A stretch of DNA of 64,000 nucleotides from Chloroflexus aggregans DSM 9485. GTDB lineage: Bacteria; Chloroflexota; Chloroflexia; Chloroflexales; Chloroflexaceae. The stretch lies in assembly GCF_000021945.1 (NCBI RefSeq), contig NC_011831.1, positions 4,353,353 to 4,417,352 of the forward strand. Reading direction: 5' to 3'. Below, piece after piece: positions 53,574 to 61,641 of the stretch. The translations under genes were made by a program, and so were the position numbers. A model generated the notes under the pieces. It saw only the letters and a list, made by a program, of their open reading frames with translations, was not told where the DNA came from and made no database searches. Position 1 is the first letter of the stretch; each line of letters starts with the position of its first letter.

Positions 53574-54839
53574 TCAGCTTTTGCTCAACGTTTGCAGGAA
53601 TTCGGCATTCGATTTCGTCTTTGCCATCCGGGTCAGCATCAGCTCAGTGCCTTCATTGTCACCGAGCATACTCACCATACGGCGCAACGTCCACACTTGG
53701 CGGAGCGTCTCGGGGTTAAGTAAGAGATCCTCACGGCGCGTGCCGGAACGTTGAATGTCAATCGCCGGGAAGATCCGTTTTTCGGCCAACTTCCGGTCGA
53801 GGTGTAGCTCCATATTACCGGTGCCTTTAAACTCTTCGTAAATGACGTCATCCATGCGTGAACCGGTATCGATGAGACAGGTGGCGATGATCGTGAGCGA
53901 TCCACCGTTTTCGATGTTGCGTGCGGCGCCAAAAAAGCGTTTGGGTGGGTAGAGTGCAATTGGGTCGATACCACCGGATAGTGTGCGCCCACTCGGAGGC
54001 ATTGCGACATTGTAAGCACGGGCTAACCGGGTGATGGAGTCCATAAGAATCACGACATCATGACCAATCTCAACGAGCCGCTTCGCCCGTTCAAGCGTCA
54101 TTTCGGCGACTTTTGTGTGGTTTTCTACCGGCTCATCAAAGGTCGAAGAAATCACCTCACCTCGTACCGAACGCCGCATATCGGTGACCTCTTCGGGTCG
54201 TTCACCGATCAACAATACCATCAAATGGATGTCAGGATAGTTGGTCGTAATGCCGTTGGCAATTGCCTTCAACAGCATTGTTTTGCCGGCTTTCGGTGGT
54301 GAAACGATGAGGCCACGCTGACCACGGCCGATGGGAGCAATCAGATCGACTAATCGAGTATGTAAAAGATTGGGTTCGGTTTCTAACTTGATCTGTTCGT
54401 TGGGAAAAATCGGTGTGAGCTGATCAAACAGCGGCCGTTTACGTGCCGTTTCGGGGTCTTGGTCATTTATCTTTTCCACACGTAACAGTGAGTAGTAGCG
54501 CTCGTTCTCCTTGGGTGGGCGAATCTGTCCCCAGATCCGATCACCACTCCGTAAGGCAAAGCGGCGAATCTGTGATTGTGAAACGTAGACATCCTCTGGG
54601 CTGGGCAGCATCCGACTGCCGCGCAAAAAACCGAATCCTTCCGGCATAATGTCTAAAATCCCGTCGCTGTAAATTGTTTCCGTATCTGTCGTTGGTGCGA
54701 CGGTTGCCATCTGGACCTGGAGTAACTTGTCGATTAATTCACGTTTTTTCAGCGAGCTAACACCTGAGATGTCATATTTTCGTGCTATCTCGCGCAAATC
54801 TGCGAGGGTTTTACTTTCTAATTCAGCTACTGTCATCAC
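53574..54839 (-). CDS. rho: Transcription termination factor Rho
   Basis: A 421-residue hexameric RNA helicase. It has an N-terminal Rho_N helix bundle (LESKTLADLREIARKYDI), then a cold-shock-like RNA-binding domain (IMPEGFGFLRGSRMLPSPED, VYVSQSQIRRFALRSGD). The ATPase core has Walker A SPPKAGKTMLLKAIANG, Walker B VVILMDSITRLARAYN and the Q/R-loop region. GTG 54839 has AAGGAG eight bases upstream; ATG 54836 is one codon further. A long leader (about 250 nt) separates it from its promoter, as often seen where Rho controls its own synthesis. Confidence 0.97.
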   Translation of the reverse strand: MMTVAELESKTLADLREIARKYDISGVSSLKKRELIDKLLQVQMATVAPTTDTETIYSDGILDIMPEGFGFLRGSRMLPSPEDVYVSQSQIRRFALRSGDRIWGQIRPPKENERYYSLLRVEKINDQDPETARKRPLFDQLTPIFPNEQIKLETEPNLLHTRLVDLIAPIGRGQRGLIVSPPKAGKTMLLKAIANGITTNYPDIHLMVLLIGERPEEVTDMRRSVRGEVISSTFDEPVENHTKVAEMTLERAKRLVEIGHDVVILMDSITRLARAYNVAMPPSGRTLSGGIDPIALYPPKRFFGAARNIENGGSLTIIATCLIDTGSRMDDVIYEEFKGTGNMELHLDRKLAEKRIFPAIDIQRSGTRREDLLLNPETLRQVWTLRRMVSMLGDNEGTELMLTRMAKTKSNAEFLQTLSKS

Positions 54840-55086
54840 GACTCATGCTCCTTAGAACAACAAGAATAGACTGGGGGAATGATATGAAATCCATGCACGC
54901 CAACCCATAGCTGTGGATCAGGCGTGATGAAGAAAGGTAATAAATGCTGTGAAGGTTGAAACTTGCATAAAAATGAGAACCAAGATGTAAAAGCGACGCC
55001 GGTTCGGCGATGTTTATGGGGAAAATATCGCAACACCAACAGCGCGGGTGTTACAGAGCGCTACGATCAGCTTGTATTTGGGATCT
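54840..55086 (-). promoter_or_regulatory. Leader of rho
   Basis: About 250 nt of untranslated leader. No strong hairpin or ORF is evident. Length and position fit autoregulation, which is inference. Confidence 0.4.
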
Positions 55087-55092
55087 AGCCCT

Positions 55093-55122
55093 AGTATAAC
55101 ATAAATGTCAAGATCATCGCAA
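55093..55122 (-). promoter_or_regulatory. Promoter of rho
   Basis: On the minus strand TTGCGA (55117-55122) and TATACT (55093-55098) are 18 bp apart. The -35 abuts the first unit of the 17-bp array. A TTGACA at 55105-55110 is an alternative -35 with a poor -10. Confidence 0.5.
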
Positions 55123-55123
55123 G

Positions 55124-55915
55124 TAGGGCTGCACGGCGTGCAGCCCCACCCGGCGTGCAGCCCCACCCGGCGTGCAGCCCCACCCGGCGTGCAGCCCCAC
55201 CCGGCGTGCAGCCCCACCCGGCGTGCAGCCCCACCCGGCGTGCAGCCCCACCCGGCGTGCAGCCCCACCCGGCGTGCAGCCCCACCCGGCGTGCAGCCCC
55301 ACCCGGCGTGCAGCCCCACCCGGCGTGCAGCCCCACCCGGCGTGCAGCCCTGCACGGCGTGCAGCCCTGCACGGCGTGCAGCCCCACCCGGCGTACAGCC
55401 CTGCACGGCGTGCAGCCCTGCACGGCGTACAGCCCCACCCGGCGTGCAGCCCCACCCGGCGTACAGCCCCACCCGGCGTACAGCCCTGCACGGCGTGCAG
55501 CCCCACCCGGCGTGCAGCCCTGCACGGCGTACAGCCCCACCCGGCGTGCAGCCCCACCCGGCGTACAGCCCCACCCGGCGTACAGCCCTGCACGGCGTGC
55601 AGCCCCACCCGGCGTGCAGCCCCACCCGACGCACCGCCCGCACGGCGTACCGCCCACCCGACGCACCACCCCCGGCGTGCCGCCCCACCCGGCGTGCCAC
55701 CCCACCCGGCGCACCGCCCCATCCGGCGCACCGCCCTGTCCGGCGTACCCCTCCCGCCGTGCCGCCCACCCGACGCACTACCCCCGGCGTACCGTCCACC
55801 CGGCGCACCGCCCCACCCGGCGTGCCGCCCGCACGGCGCACCGCCCCCGGCGTGCAGCCCCACCCGGCGTGCCGCCCTGTCCGGCGTACCCCTCCCGCCG
55901 TGCCGCCCACCCGGT
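55124..55915. repeat. 17-bp tandem repeat array, about 45 units, open in all six frames
   Basis: The unit CGGCGTGCAGCCCCACC repeats with exact 17-bp periodicity from ~55135 to ~55640. Variants are GTACAGC for GTGCAGC and CTGCA for CCACC. A diverged part (CGGCGTACCGCCCACC, CGACGCACCACC) runs to ~55915. None of the variants contains a stop in any frame, so three plus-strand and three minus-strand ORFs of 200-360 codons span it, each with a 17-residue peptide period. A 10-bp-arm palindrome GGGCTGCACG-G-CGTGCAGCCC lies at 55127-55147. No ribosome site or known protein family supports translation; I treat the ORFs as artefacts. 55916-56029 holds nothing recognisable. Confidence 0.93.
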
Positions 55916-56029
55916 ACGCAACCTATCAAGTCAAGAGCTGCGCAGCGTTCATTACGTGCCGCGCAGCCCCGAACAGTCGTCGTCAGCGGTATGCAGTCGC
56001 GCAGACTCTGGTGATAACCTCTCCGCCGA

Positions 56030-56551
56030 TCAAAATTGGATCAGCGAAAAGACGTTGTGCTCGCGCAACCGCTCGCGCCCTTTGAGAAATGTCAACTCAA
56101 TCACAAAGGCCAATTCGGCCACCTTTCCACCTGCCATCTTGATCAGATCGCAAGCCGCCGCAATGGTACCGCCCGTCGCCAGTAAATCATCGATCACTAG
56201 CACATTTGCGCCCGGTTGCAACGCATCACGGTGAATCTCGAGTCGGTTTGTGCCGTACTCCAACTGATACTCGATCTGATAGGTCGCTGCCGGTAGTTTG
56301 CCCGGCTTGCGGATCGGTACAAGTCCTACCCCGAGCCGGTACGCTAACGGTGCGCTAAAGATAAACCCACGTGACTCGATCCCCACCACTGCATCGATTT
56401 GCCGATCACGGTACCGTTCGTGCAGTCGGTCGATCACCTCGCTAAACGCCGGCCCGTTGCCGATCAACGTTGTTATATCCTTGAACTGAATACCGGGAAT
56501 CGGAAAGTCTGGAATATTCCTTATCAGACTGGCCAAATCCTGCTGCGCCAT
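56030..56551 (-). CDS. apt: Adenine phosphoribosyltransferase
   Basis: A 173-residue purine-salvage enzyme converting adenine and PRPP to AMP. It begins MAQQDLASLIRNIPDFPIPG with the family IPDFP-x-PGI-x-FKDIT motif. VVGIESRGFIFSAPLAYRLG supplies the adenine site, and VLVIDDLLATGGTIAAA the PRPP-binding loop. ATG 56551 has GGAGGG just upstream. A consensus TATAAT lies 38 bp further upstream. Confidence 0.95.
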   Translation of the reverse strand: MAQQDLASLIRNIPDFPIPGIQFKDITTLIGNGPAFSEVIDRLHERYRDRQIDAVVGIESRGFIFSAPLAYRLGVGLVPIRKPGKLPAATYQIEYQLEYGTNRLEIHRDALQPGANVLVIDDLLATGGTIAAACDLIKMAGGKVAELAFVIELTFLKGRERLREHNVFSLIQF

Positions 56552-56588
56552 ACGCCCTCCGTGCAAGCCTGTTGCCGATACACTCGCT

Positions 56589-56594
56589 ATTATA
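56589..56594 (-). promoter_or_regulatory. Consensus -10 (TATAAT, minus strand) for apt
   Basis: TATAAT lies 38 bp before the apt start. The -35 is weak. Confidence 0.45.
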
Positions 56595-56711
56595 GAGAAC
56601 TTCAGCAGCGGTGCGTTAGATTTATTGTGTCATCGGTAACAATTCGCACCATCCTTCCTTCCTGCATAGTACAATATACCGGTACCTATTCGTGTCTGCC
56701 CCGAGCCTACT

Positions 56712-57647
56712 ATGAATGCCATCGAATGTCATCGTCTGACCCGCCAGTTCGATCAGCTTGTCGCTGTTGCCGATCTCGATCTGAGTATTCCGGCAAGTAC
56801 CATTTTTGGTTTCCTTGGTCCGAACGGTGCCGGCAAAACCACTACCGTGCGTATGTTGTGTGCCCTGATTGCCCCTTCGCGTGGGCAGGCTCGCGTGGCT
56901 GGGTTCGATGTGCAAACCCGAGCAGCAGCCGTTCGTGCAGTAACCGGTATCTTGACCGAAACTCCCGGTCTGTACGATACGTTGAGTGCGCAGGAAAATC
57001 TGCTCTTCTTTGCCCGTCTGTACGGCCTCTCGGCGGCACAAGCTGCCGAACGCGCCGCTTATTATCTGCGTTTGTTTGAGTTATGGGATCGCCGGAATGA
57101 TCCGGTCGGTAGCTTTTCAAAGGGGATGCGTCAAAAGCTGGCAATTGCTCGAGCATTACTCCACGATCCGTCGGTTGTCTTTCTCGATGAACCGACGTCA
57201 GGTCTCGATCCGGCAGCCGCCCGATCGGTACGCGATCTGATCAAGACGTTACGTGCCGGGGGACGTACCATCTTTCTTACTACCCACAATCTTGCCGAGG
57301 CTGATGAGTTGTGTGATTTGATCGGCGTCTTTCGTACCCGCCTGATCTCGCTTGATACTCCGGCTAATCTGCGCGCTCGCCTGTTTGGAAACAGTGTTCG
57401 GGTAGTGCTGGCCGGCCCAGCCGAGCCGTTCATACCGATGGTGCGTCGTTTGCCATTTGTTGTCGATGTGACCGCCGGTGAGCGAGAGCTGTTGGTGCGT
57501 CTTCCTAATCCCGATCAGCATAACCCGGAATTAGTGCGTACTCTGGTCGCTGCCGGTGCCGACATTTGTTATCTCGAGCCGTTTACGCCTTCGCTTGAGA
57601 CGATCTATCTCGAGTTGATGCAGGACACAGTGACACCTGCTGCCTGA
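56712..57647 (+). CDS. ABC transporter ATP-binding protein
   Basis: A 311-residue ATPase of the ABC-2/drug-export type. Walker A is GFLGPNGAGKTTTVRML (~34-50), the signature GSFSKGMRQKLAIARALL (~136-153), Walker B VVFLDEPTSGLDPAAA and the H-loop FLTTHNLAEADEL. The long C-terminal part (~215-311) is typical of the CcmA/NatA group. It is paired with the frameshifted permease downstream. Confidence 0.93.
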   Translation: MNAIECHRLTRQFDQLVAVADLDLSIPASTIFGFLGPNGAGKTTTVRMLCALIAPSRGQARVAGFDVQTRAAAVRAVTGILTETPGLYDTLSAQENLLFFARLYGLSAAQAAERAAYYLRLFELWDRRNDPVGSFSKGMRQKLAIARALLHDPSVVFLDEPTSGLDPAAARSVRDLIKTLRAGGRTIFLTTHNLAEADELCDLIGVFRTRLISLDTPANLRARLFGNSVRVVLAGPAEPFIPMVRRLPFVVDVTAGERELLVRLPNPDQHNPELVRTLVAAGADICYLEPFTPSLETIYLELMQDTVTPAA

Positions 57648-57748
57648 TCGGTATGCTGTGGCACCCTCGTGCGTTGCCCCCGTATCGCGCGGGGCTGGGC
57701 AACGACAGGAGTTGTACCTTTCTCCTATCGGTTATCTGTGAGTTGCTT

Positions 57749-58544
57749 ATGCTGAATTGGGAGCGTATTTCTATCATTATCGCCAAGGAATGGCTCGAAC
57801 TACGCCGCTCACGTGGTTTGCTGCTGAGCACCTTCTTACCGCCGACGATCCTCCCCCTCTTTGCCCTTGCGCTCATCTTTGCTATGGGTCTGGTGAGTGA
57901 TCCCGATACTGCCGAGATACCTGCTGCTGCCGTCGATCCGACGTTGACCAATCTTCGTCTCGAAGCGTCGGCACAGGTGATTTTTCGGAAGACAGTTTTC
58001 AACCCTCTTTCTGCTCCTGCCGATGGTTATCCCAAACGTGCTCGCCTCGTACAGCGTCGTGGGTGAAAAGAATCGTCGTACCCTTGAGCCGTTGCTCGCC
58101 ACCCCTATTTCGGTTGCCGAGCTGCTGCTGGGGAAGGTGTTAGCGACAATCCTCCCCGGTATTGGTCTTACGTGGTTGTGCGCCTTGATCTTCGCTGCCG
58201 GCTTGGGTTTCGTAGCCGTCGACCCAATCGTGCCGGGATTAGTCCTCAATCTGGGCTGGATCGTACTGCTTTTGCTGGCTAGCCCGTTATTAGCCCTTAT
58301 CTCGGTGGCCCTTACGGTGATGGTTTCGTCACGGGTAAGTGATCCGCGCAGTGCGCAGCAGATTGCTGCGGTCTTGATTGTGCCGGTGATGCTGCTCTTC
58401 TTCGGACAGATGCTCGGTTTCTTCGTACTGAATCCGTTGGTGTCGTCGGTCTTTTCGGTTGTATTGTTACCGGTGGCCGTTGTGTTACTCTCGATAGCGA
58501 CTCACGTCTTTCAACGCGAGACCATTCTTACCCGTTGGCGCTGA
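57749..58544 (+). pseudogene. ABC-2 type permease with a single-base frameshift
   Basis: The first frame (from ATG 57749) reads MLNWERISIIIAKEWLELRR, SRGLLLSTFLPPTILPLFA and ...DPTLTNLRLEASAQVIF, then diverges. One base later, the +1 frame reads GRQFSTLFLLLPMVIPNVLA and continues SYSVVGEKNRRTLEPLLATP to the stop at 58544. Dropping one base near 57981 (after ATTTTT) would restore a roughly 264-residue permease with six spans. The rest of the sequence is intact, so this may be a recent mutation, programmed slippage at the T-run or a sequencing error. The partner ATPase is intact. Confidence 0.78.
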
Positions 58545-58563
58545 AAATGTTTGCGCCAACGGG
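58531..58563. promoter_or_regulatory. 11-bp perfect inverted repeat spanning the permease stop, next to a TATAAT
   Basis: CCCGTTGGCGC (58531-58541) pairs with GCGCCAACGGG (58553-58563) around TGAAAATGTTT. TATAAT (58564-58569) follows at once, 30 bp before the histidine kinase start. It could be a terminator for the ABC operon, an operator for the kinase promoter, or both. Confidence 0.6.
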
Positions 58564-58598
58564 TATAATTGACCAAAATGGTCATTGAGGGTGGTTTT

Positions 58599-60599
58599 AT
58601 GGATAATTCAACCCTACCGATGTATGAGGTGTTGACATCGCAGCCGCCCGATCTGATCGGTGCAGTTCGTGAGACGATCCCATCGATCGGGATGTTGATT
58701 GATGCGCTGGAGCAGCAATCCGACCCAGCAGTTCGGCTAAGTCTCCTCCGCCAGATCGGAGCTGAATGGCATGCATGTGGTGGTCTCGCCGAGGTATTGA
58801 CCGAGTTAGGGTTACATTTGGCCGCGCGGCTACCGATGTCGCAAGGGGTTGTGGTCAGTGAATTACTGCTGGCGTTTGGCGCTGCTCAGGAAGAACAACG
58901 CACGCGCGAGTGGGAAGCTCGGCTGGTAGCGCGGGCCGCCGAGCTAGACGGTCTACATCGCATTATCTCTGCCGCCAATTCCACCCTTGATCTCGATACA
59001 TCCTTACAGACGGTGGTAGAGACGGTCGCACAGGTAATGAATGTTGAGGTCTGTTCGATTTATCTCTACGATAAGCACCGTGATGATCTCGTATTGCGTG
59101 CAACTCACGGCCTCAATCGAGCAGCCGTCGGCCAGGTTGTGGCGCGTTTGGGCGAAGGGGTTACCGGTTGGGCCGCTCAATTGGGGTATCCGGTGGCCGT
59201 GAGTGATGTTTATCAAGACCCACGCTATCATCGTGAGCCGCAGTTGGGCGAAGAGATTTTTCGCTCGATGCTTGCCGTCCCGATTGTGCTCTTTTCGGCA
59301 GAACGCTTTCAGTTTAGTGCCGACAAGTTGCAAGGCGTTATTACCGTGCAAACGATTGCACCCCGCGACTTCACCCAAGAAGAGATTTCATTTGTCGAGA
59401 TGGCTGCCGGCGAGTTGGCCTTCTTTATTGCCAATGCGCAACTGTACCAGCAGACCGACGAGCGCCTCCATCAAAAATTGCGTGAGTTGACGACCCTCCA
59501 ACAGGTGTCGAAATCAATTGCCGAGCAGATCGGTTTGCACGATGTCCTGAACCTGATCGTCGAAAAAGCCGTCGATCTGTCGAAAGTGGATCGGGCGGCG
59601 ATCTTTCAGGTCGGTGAAGACGGCAATTTGAAGCTGGTTGCCAGTTATGGCGGTGAAGGAGATGGCGTGCGCGATTTGATCATTCAAACCGTGCGTGATG
59701 GTCGGCCACTGGCCGTGATGAATGCGTATCAAGACGCACGTTTTCCGCAGTTGCCAGATGTAGCACGGCGCGAAGGTTTTCACTCGCTCTTCTGTATGCC
59801 GCTCCGCGCCCGTGGCCGTACTATTGGCGGTATCTGTCTCTACCAACGCGAGCCGCACCTGTTTGATTACGAGCAGGTGCGCTTACTCAATACGTTTGCC
59901 GATGAAGCGGCAATCGCAATCGAAAATGCTCGCCTGTACGAAGAGAGCCTCCGCGCATTGCGCGTCAAATCGGCTCTGCTTCAAGAGATGCATCATCGTG
60001 TGCGCAATAATCTCCAGACCATCGCCGCTTTGTTGGCAATGCAATTGCGTCGCCTCGATCCGGCTAGTCCGGGCGCCAAGGCATTGCGTGAGAGCGCTGC
60101 ACGGATTCAGGCGATTGCCGCCATCCATAATCTGCTGTCGCGCGATGATATTGGCGTAACGACGGTCAGTGCCGTTGCGCGGCAAGTGATCGAGAGTGTG
60201 CAAAGTACGCTCTTCGAGAGCGATATTCGCGTCGAATTCACCATTCTCGGCGATGAGGTGCGAATCGGCTCACGCGATGCTACTGTCCTGGCACTCGTGA
60301 TTAACGAGTTGGTAGATAATGCACTGACCCACGGTTTGGCCGCGGAAGGTGGGCGCATCGAGGTGGAAGCGGTGCTTGAGCAAGGTTGGGTTGTTCTCGA
60401 GTTGCGCGATGATGGCCCACGTCATCCACCACCACCGCCACGGCAAAGTAGTGGTTTGGGGTTGCAGATTATTGAAACGTTAGTAATCGGCGATTTAGGG
60501 GGGACCTTTAGCCTCATTCGTGATGAGGAAGCCGGTTGGATGCGCGCACAGGTTCGTTTCCCCCAACGGATTATCGAAGAGGACCGGCTGGAAGTGTAG
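58599..60599 (+). CDS. GAF-GAF sensor histidine kinase (HisKA_2/HWE-like)
   Basis: A 666-residue soluble kinase. An N-terminal helical part (~1-120) is followed by GAF domain 1 (~125-280, SLDLDTSLQTVVETV-like start, EGVTGWAAQLGYPVAVSD) and GAF domain 2 (~300-450, LHDVLNLIVEKAVDLSKVDR, FHSLFCMPLRARG). A HisKA_2 dimerisation segment carries the phospho-acceptor in LQEMHHRVRNNLQTIAAL. The HATPase domain has N-box LVINELVDNALTHGL, LELRDDGP and SGLGLQIIETLV. No membrane span is seen, so it senses cytoplasmic signals. No response regulator is adjacent. ATG 58599 has GAGGGTGG upstream. Confidence 0.92.
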   Translation: MDNSTLPMYEVLTSQPPDLIGAVRETIPSIGMLIDALEQQSDPAVRLSLLRQIGAEWHACGGLAEVLTELGLHLAARLPMSQGVVVSELLLAFGAAQEEQRTREWEARLVARAAELDGLHRIISAANSTLDLDTSLQTVVETVAQVMNVEVCSIYLYDKHRDDLVLRATHGLNRAAVGQVVARLGEGVTGWAAQLGYPVAVSDVYQDPRYHREPQLGEEIFRSMLAVPIVLFSAERFQFSADKLQGVITVQTIAPRDFTQEEISFVEMAAGELAFFIANAQLYQQTDERLHQKLRELTTLQQVSKSIAEQIGLHDVLNLIVEKAVDLSKVDRAAIFQVGEDGNLKLVASYGGEGDGVRDLIIQTVRDGRPLAVMNAYQDARFPQLPDVARREGFHSLFCMPLRARGRTIGGICLYQREPHLFDYEQVRLLNTFADEAAIAIENARLYEESLRALRVKSALLQEMHHRVRNNLQTIAALLAMQLRRLDPASPGAKALRESAARIQAIAAIHNLLSRDDIGVTTVSAVARQVIESVQSTLFESDIRVEFTILGDEVRIGSRDATVLALVINELVDNALTHGLAAEGGRIEVEAVLEQGWVVLELRDDGPRHPPPPPRQSSGLGLQIIETLVIGDLGGTFSLIRDEEAGWMRAQVRFPQRIIEEDRLEV

Positions 60600-60663
60600 C
60601 GTTTTTGTTGTCGTATCATGAGCAACAGGAGTGTCATGTGCTCATGTTCATCGTGGAGGCTCT

Positions 60664-61629
60664 GTGGATACAACAGTGTGGGCGTGGATCGGGTTCCACG
60701 CAATCGTATTTTTGGTTTTAGCCCTCGATTTGGGGGTGTTTCATCGCCGTTCGCATCGCGTGTCGGTGCGTGAGGCCGGTATCTGGACGTTGGTATGGAT
60801 TACGTTATCGTTGGTGTTTAACGGTTTGATCTGGCTCTGGCGTGGGCCTGGAGATGCGCTCAATTTTCTTACCGGTTATTTAGTCGAGTATTCGCTAAGT
60901 GTTGATAATATTTTTGTCTTTGTTTTGCTGTTTAGCTATTTTCGCGTTCCGCCACAATATCAACATCGAGTACTCTTCTGGGGAATTCTGGGTGCGCTGC
61001 TCATGCGCGGTACGATGATCCTGCTCGGTGCAGCCCTCGTTGAACGGTTTGAGTGGATTCTCTACCTGTTCGGTGCGTTTCTCCTTGTAACCGGGGTGCG
61101 TCTCATCTTCCAAGACGACGACCCCGACGTCGATCCACAACGCAATCCACTCGTCGCCATTGCGCGTCGGTTGCTGCCTATCACCCCGGAGATGCAAGGC
61201 GACCGGTTTTTTGTCCGTGACTCGGGACGCTTTAGCGCTACCCCCCTCTTCTTAGTGCTGCTGATCGTCGAAAGCACCGACCTCATCTTCGCCGTCGACT
61301 CGATCCCGGCAATTTTTGGGATTACGCACGATCCCTTTATTGTCTATACGTCAAATATCTGTGCGATACTTGGCCTACGCTCACTCTACTTCTTGCTCGC
61401 CGGCGTGATGGAGTCATTCTATTATCTGCGTTACGGGCTGGCGATTATCCTTTCGTTTATTGGGGTCAAGATGCTCACACCGTTGGTCACCGGTTGGTTC
61501 TTAGGAGGTCACGGTCTTCATATTCCGAATACCATCTCGCTGGCCGTTATTGCTTTGACCCTGATCACAGCAATCGCTGCATCGATTATTCGTTCACGGC
61601 GATTAATGACTGCGACCGACTCATATTAA
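60664..61629 (+). CDS. TerC/Alx-family membrane protein
   Basis: A 321-residue integral membrane protein with about nine spans. Conserved acidic motifs are EYSLSVDNIFVFVLLFSYF (~70-88) and VESTDLIFAVDSIPAIFGI (~200-218). The family exports Mn2+ or supports metallation of exported proteins. GTG 60664 is used because GGAGG lies four bases upstream. I see no yybP-ykoY-type riboswitch in the 64-bp gap. Confidence 0.93.
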   Translation: MDTTVWAWIGFHAIVFLVLALDLGVFHRRSHRVSVREAGIWTLVWITLSLVFNGLIWLWRGPGDALNFLTGYLVEYSLSVDNIFVFVLLFSYFRVPPQYQHRVLFWGILGALLMRGTMILLGAALVERFEWILYLFGAFLLVTGVRLIFQDDDPDVDPQRNPLVAIARRLLPITPEMQGDRFFVRDSGRFSATPLFLVLLIVESTDLIFAVDSIPAIFGITHDPFIVYTSNICAILGLRSLYFLLAGVMESFYYLRYGLAIILSFIGVKMLTPLVTGWFLGGHGLHIPNTISLAVIALTLITAIAASIIRSRRLMTATDSY

Positions 61630-61641
61630 AGGAGCTGTTTC

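Noticed and set aside
55105-56234. Long ORFs (200-360 codons) on both strands across the 17-bp array, with collagen-like or Pro/Arg-rich repeats
   Set aside because: All six frames are open because the repeat has no stop codon; there are no ribosome sites or family matches, so they are artefacts of the array.
60600-60663. Mn-sensing yybP-ykoY riboswitch before terC
   Set aside because: The gap is too short and lacks the paired three-way-junction motifs.
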